Positions 1-6,239 of a DNA stretch of 24,017 nt are shown here, piece by piece. The position numbers and the translations under genes are program-made. The DNA is taken from NCBI GenBank assembly GCA_964498125.1, contig CAZCGE010000002.1:1-24017 (forward strand). The letters are read 5' to 3'. Within the stretch, counting starts at the first letter, position 1. Each line of letters opens with the position of its first letter. Below the pieces are notes generated by a model. That model saw only the letters and a program-made list of their open reading frames with translations, had not been told where the DNA came from and ran no database searches. The stretch is from CAMDBL01 sp964498125. Its GTDB lineage: Bacteria; Pseudomonadota; Alphaproteobacteria; Rhizobiales; Hyphomicrobiaceae.

Positions 1-23
1 CGTGGGGCTGTGTGTGAAGAGGG

Positions 24-107
24 GTGAGTGGTGAGTGGTGAGTGGTGAGTGGTGAGTGGTGAGTGGTGAGTGGTGAGTGGTGAGTGGTGAGTGGTGAGTG
101 GTGAGTG
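24..107. repeat. Perfect heptanucleotide tandem array, (GTGAGTG) x 12
   Basis: Twelve exact head-to-tail copies of GTGAGTG fill these 84 bases with no mismatch, a length that suggests recent slippage or recent expansion. The array lies just beyond the 3' end of the minus-strand hydrolase gene. It is directly followed by two TCGGAAG heptamers and by the inverted counterpart described separately. No coding role is apparent. Confidence 0.95.
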
Positions 108-200
108 GGAAATCGGAAGTCGGAAGTCGGCAGGTCTGTTCTGATTTCTGATTTCCGATTTCTGACTTCCCACTGCACTGCACTACTCACCACTCACCCC
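94..200. repeat. Imperfect inverted repeat flanking the heptamer array
   Basis: The right arm (about 155-197) reads CCGATTTCTGACTTCCCACT and continues into CACCACTCAC. It is an imperfect reverse complement of the end of the array and the following GGGAAATCGGAAGTCGG (about 94-123). The interval between them holds further short direct repeats (CTGATTT twice). The whole stretch could fold into a long hairpin and might end transcription of the hydrolase gene, whose stop codon is at 205-207, but it has no T-tract typical of an intrinsic terminator. Confidence 0.7.
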
Positions 201-204
201 TGCA

Positions 205-1908
205 CTACCTCTTCGGAATCACCGGCACCAGCAGATGCGCCTCGTGGCCCGGGCCGGTGTGGATCGTCGTCTTGCCGCCGAAGATGGCGGCGGGACGGTC
301 CATCGGATCGTCGTGGATCCAGGGACCCGAGCCCTTGGAGCGGAAGGCGACGTTGGCATCGGGGCCCGGCCGCTCGAAGTCACGCCCACGGATGTCGATC
401 GCCAGCTTGTAGCCCTTGGGCAGCACGATGCACTGCGGCCAGATCTCGACATCGACTGCGTACACCTGACCCGGCTTCAAGGGCATCTTGTCGTCGTGCG
501 TGTGGAACGGTCGCCAGGGCTTGGAGCGCACCGGGCAGGTCTTGCGATGCGAGGCGCGCAGCCAGCCCTGGGCCAGCGGCGTGTTCGGATCGACCGTGCC
601 CTGGAACATGACCTCCTTGCCGTCGGGCGCAAACGCCTGGAAGGTGACGAACAGGTCGGCGTCGATGGTGCTCGACGAAACATAGAGCCGCAATGCCATG
701 GGCCCGGTGAGCTCGGTTTCCTGCTCGAGCGGCGCCGACATCCACGTGATGCCGTCACTCATGGCCTCGAAGGTGGCGCTGCCTTCGGCCGCCGGTGAGC
801 GCCAGTCGAGCGACTTGGCCTTGGCGTCGAGGAACAGTTTGGTCCATCTGGTGCCGGCCAGCGGCCACTCCGTCTCCTTCCTCAGCTCAACCGCCTTGGA
901 GAACGGCCGGCGCAGGTTGACCCAGACGCGCGGCTCCTTCTCCCAGCCATTGTCGGCGCCCTTAAGGTAGTGGTCGAAGAAGCGCTTCTGCAGCGCCATG
1001 CCGTACTCGAGGTAGAACCACTCCTCGTGGCGGCCGGGGTGGCCTTCGAGCCACTTCTCCTTGGAAGCGGCCTGGGTGAAGGCCTCGAAGTTGCCGCGCG
1101 GGTGCAGGCCGAAGCCGGCCCAGCTCGCCGCCGACAGGAATGGCGTGATCACCTTCGACCAGTCGGGCGAGCGCTCGCGGTACCAGGCATCATCCATCTC
1201 GCGCGCCCGCGCGTTGGCCAGCGTGTCGGACTGATTGGCGTCGAGTTGCTCCGGCGTCAGCTCGGCCGGCCCCGCAGACGACTGGCCCATCCAGTGGTCG
1301 CGCGGCGCCTTCGGGTTGCCGTGCTGCACGGTCAGCACCTGGCGCGGATACCAGGCTTCCATGAATTTGTTGGAGAGGATGCCGCCGTGGCGGTACCACT
1401 CGCGGTACATGTCGGCGGCGCCCTCCCACGGCACCATGGCGGTGAGGTGCGGCGGCTGCAGCTGCGCCACGTGCCACTGATTGATGGCATAATAGGAGAT
1501 GCCGTTGAGGCCGACCTTGCCGTTCGACCAGGAGCGCGTGCCGGCCCATTCGATGGCGTTGTAGTAGTCCTTGGTCTCGCGGGCTGAGAAGATGTCGAGA
1601 GTGCCGGGCGAGCGGCCGGCGCCTCTGCTGTCGACGCGCACCACGGCATAGCCCCACGGCACCCAGATCTCGGGATCGACCGTTTCCCAGGTCAGGAACT
1701 CGCGCTTGGAGCCGGGCAGAACTTTGGGGTGGTGCTCGACTAGCCAGTCCCACATCGGCTTGTAATGCTCTTGGTACCTCGCACCCTTGGCGTAGGGGCC
1801 GCACGTCATGATGATCGGCACCGGCGCGGTGGTGTCGGGCCGGAACACGTCGCAGCGCAGCACCAGGCCGTCGTCCATGGTGATGGGCAGATCACGTTCG
1901 ATGAGCAT
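205..1908 (-). CDS. CocE/NonD family alpha/beta hydrolase (X-Pro dipeptidyl-peptidase S15-like)
   Basis: A 567-residue cytoplasmic protein of the S15/CocE hydrolase family, which cleaves esters or amides through a Ser-His-Asp triad; the substrate is unknown. The N-terminal half has the family's RVDSRGAGRSPG motif (residues 91-102) and the nucleophile elbow GISYYA with Ser138. Tyr39 in CGPYAKG fits the oxyanion-stabilising position. A C-terminal jelly-roll domain (about 360-565) is typical of the family. Where cocaine esterase has its catalytic Asp after a GWYD-like strand, this protein reads SAASWAGFGLHPRG, a variant I recall from a subfamily of S15 proteins. The start has a strong Shine-Dalgarno, AGGAGG at 1915-1920, seven bases upstream. 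It is transcribed divergently from the flavin oxidoreductase at 2183. Confidence 0.88.
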   Translation of the reverse strand: MLIERDLPITMDDGLVLRCDVFRPDTTAPVPIIMTCGPYAKGARYQEHYKPMWDWLVEHHPKVLPGSKREFLTWETVDPEIWVPWGYAVVRVDSRGAGRSPGTLDIFSARETKDYYNAIEWAGTRSWSNGKVGLNGISYYAINQWHVAQLQPPHLTAMVPWEGAADMYREWYRHGGILSNKFMEAWYPRQVLTVQHGNPKAPRDHWMGQSSAGPAELTPEQLDANQSDTLANARAREMDDAWYRERSPDWSKVITPFLSAASWAGFGLHPRGNFEAFTQAASKEKWLEGHPGRHEEWFYLEYGMALQKRFFDHYLKGADNGWEKEPRVWVNLRRPFSKAVELRKETEWPLAGTRWTKLFLDAKAKSLDWRSPAAEGSATFEAMSDGITWMSAPLEQETELTGPMALRLYVSSSTIDADLFVTFQAFAPDGKEVMFQGTVDPNTPLAQGWLRASHRKTCPVRSKPWRPFHTHDDKMPLKPGQVYAVDVEIWPQCIVLPKGYKLAIDIRGRDFERPGPDANVAFRSKGSGPWIHDDPMDRPAAIFGGKTTIHTGPGHEAHLLVPVIPKR

Positions 1909-2182
1909 GGGGTTCCTCCTGGGGGCGGGTGGGACCGGTTGGGCCGGCCTCGCGGGGTTGTGGGTCAGGAGGGGAGGTTAGCGGGGATCGGCTGAGGGGG
2001 CCAGGGGTGGGTGGCGCATTGATCGCATGCTCATTTCGCACTTGGCGGGATCGGCTTGGCGAGGCATGGTGGCGAGCGCATGTACCGAACGGATGGTTGG
2101 CCGCGCGCGATCGCGATGATGGGGCGGCGAGCACAAATGGGGCTGGCATCAGCGGGTGCCCCAGAACCCATGGGAGGACGTG

Positions 2183-3229
2183 ATGAAATTTGGCCTGTTC
2201 GGCGGCGCGACCGCGCAGAACAACAAGCAGGTTGGCGATAGCCAGAACTATACGTCGTTCATCGACTACGTCTGCGAAGCCGAGGATCTGGGTTTCGACA
2301 GCGTGTTCCTGGTCGAGCACCATTTCACCGGCATGGACCAGGTGTCGGCCTCCATCAACCTGCTGACCTACCTTGCCGCCAAGACCAAGCGTATCCGTCT
2401 CGGCACCGCCGTCGTCGTGTTGCCCTGGCATAACCCCGTGCTGCTGGCCGAGCAGGCGGCCACACTCGACCTGCTGTCGGGCGGTCGCTTCGACTTTGGT
2501 ATCGGGCGCGGTTATCGCGACTACGAGTTTTCCGGTTTCTGCATCCCGATGGAGGAGGCCGAGGAGCGCTACCAGGAGTGCGTCGAGATCCTGAAGAAGG
2601 CGCTCGGCAACAAGACCCGCTTCAGTCACCACGGCAAGCGCTGGCATTACGACAACATCATCGTCGAGCCGTCCTGCGTGCAGCAGCCGCATCCGCCGAT
2701 GTGGCTGGGCGCGCATTCGGAGAAGTCGGTGCGGGAGGCGGCGACCAACGATTTCAGACTGCTGCTCGACCAGGTGTCCGCGCCCCGTCTGATCGGCGAG
2801 CGCGTGGGGTGGTACAGAAATGCGGTCGAGGCCAAGGGCAAGGCGTTCGACCCCTATTCGGTCGCCGTCACCCGCGCTTTCCATCTGGCCTATACGCCGG
2901 AGGAGCGCGAAGCGGCGCACCAGGCGCGCGCCAGCTTCATTTTGGGCACGCAGCTGTCCTCCTCGGTCAGCACTGCCAAGTCGGCGGCGGCGCGTGGGGC
3001 GGCGCTGCCGCGCACCTACGAGAGCGTCAAGGCCGGCACCGAGGAGCATGCGCTGATTGGTCCGCCCGACGAAATCATCCGCCGCCTGAACGACCTGCGC
3101 GCCCACGGCGTGGAATATGTGCTGATGATGGACGTCAATTGGTCACTGCCGGCGCTGCGCACGTTCGCGCGCGAAATCATGCCCGAGTTCAGGGACCCGT
3201 CCCCGGCCAAGGTCAAGGCGGCGGAGTAG
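2183..3229 (+). CDS. LLM class flavin-dependent oxidoreductase (bacterial luciferase-like monooxygenase)
   Basis: A 348-residue TIM-barrel protein of the luciferase-like monooxygenase superfamily, expected to use reduced flavin (FMNH2 or F420) to oxidise an organic substrate. Family marks: N-terminal MKFGLF strand, EAEDLGFDSVFLVEHHF (about 29-45), the KRIRLGTAVVVLPWHNPV segment, and the FDFGIGRGYRDYEF loop that follows the barrel's LLSGGR motif. I place the start at ATG 2183 because GGAGG lies five bases upstream and the family usually begins at this strand; an in-frame codon at 2156 would add nine residues without a good ribosome site. The gene ends 25 bases before the convergent antiterminator gene. 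The substrate cannot be inferred; the divergent S15 hydrolase may act in the same degradation route. Confidence 0.9.
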   Translation: MKFGLFGGATAQNNKQVGDSQNYTSFIDYVCEAEDLGFDSVFLVEHHFTGMDQVSASINLLTYLAAKTKRIRLGTAVVVLPWHNPVLLAEQAATLDLLSGGRFDFGIGRGYRDYEFSGFCIPMEEAEERYQECVEILKKALGNKTRFSHHGKRWHYDNIIVEPSCVQQPHPPMWLGAHSEKSVREAATNDFRLLLDQVSAPRLIGERVGWYRNAVEAKGKAFDPYSVAVTRAFHLAYTPEEREAAHQARASFILGTQLSSSVSTAKSAAARGAALPRTYESVKAGTEEHALIGPPDEIIRRLNDLRAHGVEYVLMMDVNWSLPALRTFAREIMPEFRDPSPAKVKAAE

Positions 3230-3254
3230 GGCTGGGCCGCGGCCGGTCGGCACG

Positions 3255-3767
3255 TCACCAGGCTGTCCCGGTTGGCGTGACCGAGGCCAAAGGCACCTCG
3301 ACCTTGAATTCGCGGCCGAGCAGCGTCAGCAGCGCGACGACGCGATCGCTATCCTTCATTGTCTCAAAGATCAGCTCATGGCCTTTGAAGGCATCGCCGC
3401 TGATTGTGATGCGCTGGCCCCTGATCAATTGGACCTGGCGGCCGATCACCACGCAACCGCTGTTGTCCTCGCGCGTGCGCATATCCTCGATCAGCCGTGA
3501 ATTGACGGGCGCCGGGTCGAGACCGCTGCGCACCAGGTCGACCACGCCGCGCGTCGACCGGATCGCGCGCCAGCCCGTCGTCGCCGGATCGAAAGCGACG
3601 AAGATGTAGCGCGGAAACAGGCTCGCCGTGACCTCCCGCACCTTGCGGGCGTGCGTCACGCGCTTGCGATAGCGCGGCCAATAGGTTGCGAAACCTTGCC
3701 GGAGCAGATGCTCCTCGGCGATGCATTCCTCGCGCGGATGTGTGTAGACGACGTACCACAGTGGCAT
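3255..3767 (-). CDS. NusG-family specialised antiterminator (RfaH/UpxY type)
   Basis: A 170-residue NusG paralogue. Residues 1-85 form an NGN domain (LWYVVYTHPREECIAEEHL near the N-terminus, TYWPRYRK, and FPRYIFVAFD about 51-60), which binds the RNA polymerase clamp. Residues about 115-165 form a KOW-type domain (GQRITISGDAFKG, then LLTLLGREFKVEVP). Specialised paralogues of this kind travel with polysaccharide operons and let polymerase read through long operons; the glycosyltransferase lying 173 bases upstream on the same strand fits. The start is ATG 3767, with CAGGGAA upstream on the coding strand, and gives the usual family length; an earlier in-frame start would add 33 residues unrelated to NGN. 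Which operon it controls is not shown here. Confidence 0.88.
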   Translation of the reverse strand: MPLWYVVYTHPREECIAEEHLLRQGFATYWPRYRKRVTHARKVREVTASLFPRYIFVAFDPATTGWRAIRSTRGVVDLVRSGLDPAPVNSRLIEDMRTREDNSGCVVIGRQVQLIRGQRITISGDAFKGHELIFETMKDSDRVVALLTLLGREFKVEVPLASVTPTGTAW

Positions 3768-3940
3768 GGAGTTCCCTGCTGGGCAGTGGCAATGCACGTG
3801 CTGGATCCCACCATCGGCGCCGCGCTCATGTCCAAGATCGGCGATGGCCAACCGCGGAGCGATCAACGGACTGCGCGCGCGGCCCGCGGACTACCGTGAG
3901 TCGCCGCTTTCATTGCATGACCAACATGAAAAAGTAACCC

Positions 3941-5170
3941 CTAGGCGCCCGGTCTCCACAGCCCCGTGCTGTCCTGCAGGAGATGCTGGTAAAGCGACAG
4001 GGTCGCAGCACCGACGGCGCTGGCCGAAAGGTCGCTTTCGACAAGCCGGCGGCTGGCCGCTCCCATGCCGCGGCGCAGGCCCGCATCGCGCGCCAGCAGG
4101 CTCAGGGCGGCGGCCAGCGCCCTGGGGTCGTCGACTGGAACCAGCTTGGCATTGAGGCCTTCGACAGCGATCTCGCGGCAGCCTGGCACATCGGTGGCAA
4201 CCAGCGGCCGTCCCGCGGCGGCGGCCTCGAGCAGGGATTTGGGCAGGCCTTCGCGGCGCGAGGGCAGGGCCGCGATGTGGCAGCGTGTCCACAAGCCGCG
4301 GATGTCGGCGACGTGGCCCAACCAGGTGATGCCGGGCTCCTCGTTGAGCTTCTGCAACTCGTGTGGTGGTATTGCCGTTGGGTTCTCGCTGTCGGTGTCA
4401 CCGGCCAGCAACAGGCGCAGGTCGATCCCCTGCGCGCGCACCAGTCGCACCGCCTCGACCAGCGGGCGGATGCCCTTGTCCTCGATCATGCGGGCGGCGA
4501 TGCCCACTGTGATGGGGCCATCTGGCTCGGGCAGAACGCGATGCTCATCGAGATCGACGCCGGAGCCACGAATCCGCACAATGCGCGAGCGGTCCGTACC
4601 GAGTTGGGCGAGCCAGTCGCCGTCGTTGTCGTTCTCCACGACCGTGATCGCCCCAGGCGCATTGAGAACGTAGGGCAGAGCCAGTCCAACGAGGCGGCCC
4701 AGCAAACGCGGTCTTTCGCCGCCCGCGATCATCGTCGAGCCGAGGCCCGTCACGCCGTTGACGGTGCGGTGGGGCGGCGCAAACCGGCGGGCGAGCCCGG
4801 CGATAAGGATCGGCTTCAGGGCCGTATTATGGACGATGTCGGGGCGCTCGGCGCGCAAGACGCTGACGACACAGGCGACTGAATGCACGAGCTCGACAGG
4901 CGAAGCCAGGCCGCGCTTCCAGCTCAGCGGACGCAGCCCAAATCCCTCGACCTTGATCGCGGCGGCACCGTCGGTGACCCGCGTCGCCACCGTTACGGCA
5001 AAGCCGGCATCGCGCGCGGCGCGCGCCATCGGCAGGCGATGCGACAGGAAAAACCAGTCCTCCGTGATGAGAAACAGCAGCTTGGGAGGCAAATGGTTCG
5101 TTCCGTAGCTACGTGTCACAGTGCATCCGAGGGCAGCGCGGCCAAGGCGAGGCCTTGCGCAGTGGCTCAA
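3941..5170 (-). CDS. Family 4 glycosyltransferase (GT-B fold)
   Basis: A glycosyltransferase of up to 409 residues, expected to move a sugar from a nucleotide donor onto a lipid-linked or polysaccharide acceptor on the cytoplasmic side of the membrane. The Rossmann-like N-terminal domain begins at PKLLFLITEDWFFLSHRLPM (about residue 29), and the C-terminal donor-binding domain carries SRREGLPKSLLEAAAAGRPL, with the E-x7-E motif of GT4 enzymes, followed by ATDVPGCREI. The start is unsettled. TTG at 5170 overlaps the stop of the OmpA gene by four bases (TTGA), suggesting coupling, but conserved sequence starts about 27 residues later. GTG at 5119 or TTG at 5092 are alternatives. It lies in line with the OmpA-like and kinase-fusion genes upstream and the antiterminator downstream. 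Confidence 0.87.
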   Translation of the reverse strand: MSHCARPRLGRAALGCTVTRSYGTNHLPPKLLFLITEDWFFLSHRLPMARAARDAGFAVTVATRVTDGAAAIKVEGFGLRPLSWKRGLASPVELVHSVACVVSVLRAERPDIVHNTALKPILIAGLARRFAPPHRTVNGVTGLGSTMIAGGERPRLLGRLVGLALPYVLNAPGAITVVENDNDGDWLAQLGTDRSRIVRIRGSGVDLDEHRVLPEPDGPITVGIAARMIEDKGIRPLVEAVRLVRAQGIDLRLLLAGDTDSENPTAIPPHELQKLNEEPGITWLGHVADIRGLWTRCHIAALPSRREGLPKSLLEAAAAGRPLVATDVPGCREIAVEGLNAKLVPVDDPRALAAALSLLARDAGLRRGMGAASRRLVESDLSASAVGAATLSLYQHLLQDSTGLWRPGA

Positions 5171-6099
5171 CGCGCGGCCAGCGCCGAGGTGTTGACGATC
5201 TGGACCCGGCGGTTTTCCTTGCCGCTGGGATGGCGTGGGTTCTTCAACCGTGTCACGCCAAAGCCTTGGGCAGTCAGGCGCTTGGGGTCGACATTGTAAT
5301 TGGCGATCAAGAACGCTTGCACGGCTTCGGCGCGCTGCTGCGAGAGTTTTTGATTGTAGGCGGCGTTGCCCAGGGCATCGGTGTGACCGGCGATCAGAAA
5401 GGTCGCCGTGGCCAGGCGGGGGTCTGACAGGGCACGTCCGAGCAGCGCCAAAGTGGGCAGGGCGGCACGGTCGATCTCGGCACTGTCGAACTCGAAGGTG
5501 ATCTCGAGATCGACGCTGGGCAACTGCTGGCGATCGGCGCCTGCGACCGCGGCCTCGGCGCTCGATGGTGCCGGCGGCGGCACGCTGGCGGGGCGTGGCG
5601 GAGCCGGCGAGGCAGATGCGGGCGATTGGGTTGCCGGCATGGTGGCCGTCGGTGCGGGTTGGGGTACCTCAGGAACCGGCGGCAAAGGCGCTGCCGCGGG
5701 CGCCGGCACGGCAAGCGCTGGCGGAGCCGCGAGGGTTGCGTGCGGTGGAGCGGGTGGCGGCATCGGTATCGAGGGTTTGGCAATCTCCGGTGGCGCCTCC
5801 GTGGGTGGCCGCTTGCCCAGGGGCTGACCGACGGGCTGGCCGGCCGCCGGTGGTGGCGCCGGATTGGCTGCCGGAGGGGCAGCCTTTTGTTTGCCGCCTT
5901 CGAGTTTGCCGATTAGATCTTCTACCGCTTTGCCATCCAGGCCCTGCTGTGCGCGCCCCAGCAAGTCCTTCAGCTGGTTCTGAGCAGCCGAAGGCAGGCC
6001 GACCAGCAACGGCGCAGCGGCGATGATGAGTGCCGCCAGAGCACGGCCGCCTGCCCGGGCGCTCGGCTTGATCGGCAAGACTGCATGTGTGTTCGGCAT
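5167..6099 (-). CDS. OmpA-family peptidoglycan-binding protein with Pro/Ala-rich linker
   Basis: A 310-residue exported protein. A basic N-terminus and hydrophobic core (ALAALIIAAAPLLVGLPSAA, about 23-42) look like a Sec signal peptide. A long Pro/Ala-rich linker follows (about 70-190), then an OmpA C-terminal domain: ITFEFDSAEIDRAAL, IAGHTDALGNAAYN, LSQQRAEAVQAFL and a terminal KENRRVQIV. That domain binds the peptide stem of peptidoglycan in the periplasm. There is no OmpA beta-barrel, so the protein is probably soluble or loosely anchored. The start is ATG 6099, with GAAGGTG seven bases upstream; a TTG at 6120 is in frame but lacks a ribosome site. It lies 140 bases downstream of the kinase-fusion gene and overlaps the glycosyltransferase frame by four bases. 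Confidence 0.88.
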   Translation of the reverse strand: MPNTHAVLPIKPSARAGGRALAALIIAAAPLLVGLPSAAQNQLKDLLGRAQQGLDGKAVEDLIGKLEGGKQKAAPPAANPAPPPAAGQPVGQPLGKRPPTEAPPEIAKPSIPMPPPAPPHATLAAPPALAVPAPAAAPLPPVPEVPQPAPTATMPATQSPASASPAPPRPASVPPPAPSSAEAAVAGADRQQLPSVDLEITFEFDSAEIDRAALPTLALLGRALSDPRLATATFLIAGHTDALGNAAYNQKLSQQRAEAVQAFLIANYNVDPKRLTAQGFGVTRLKNPRHPSGKENRRVQIVNTSALAAR

Positions 6100-6239
6100 C
6101 AGGACACCTTCTGGCGCCAAAACGACGTGGCGACCCCGCTAGCGAATCTACCTGCGACTGTACCGTTGCTGCCCCGGTCGGGACAATGGCGCTGCCGACA
6201 TGGCCCTGGGGCAGGATGTCATGCCCTCTAGATTCAACC

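Noticed and set aside
1892..3106. 404-codon minus-strand open frame
   Set aside because: Antisense to the luciferase-like monooxygenase, which has clear family motifs; no support for a second protein.
3227..3255. GGCCGCGGCC palindrome between convergent genes as a terminator
   Set aside because: The ten-base palindrome at 3235-3244 has no loop or T-tract and is expected by chance at this GC content.
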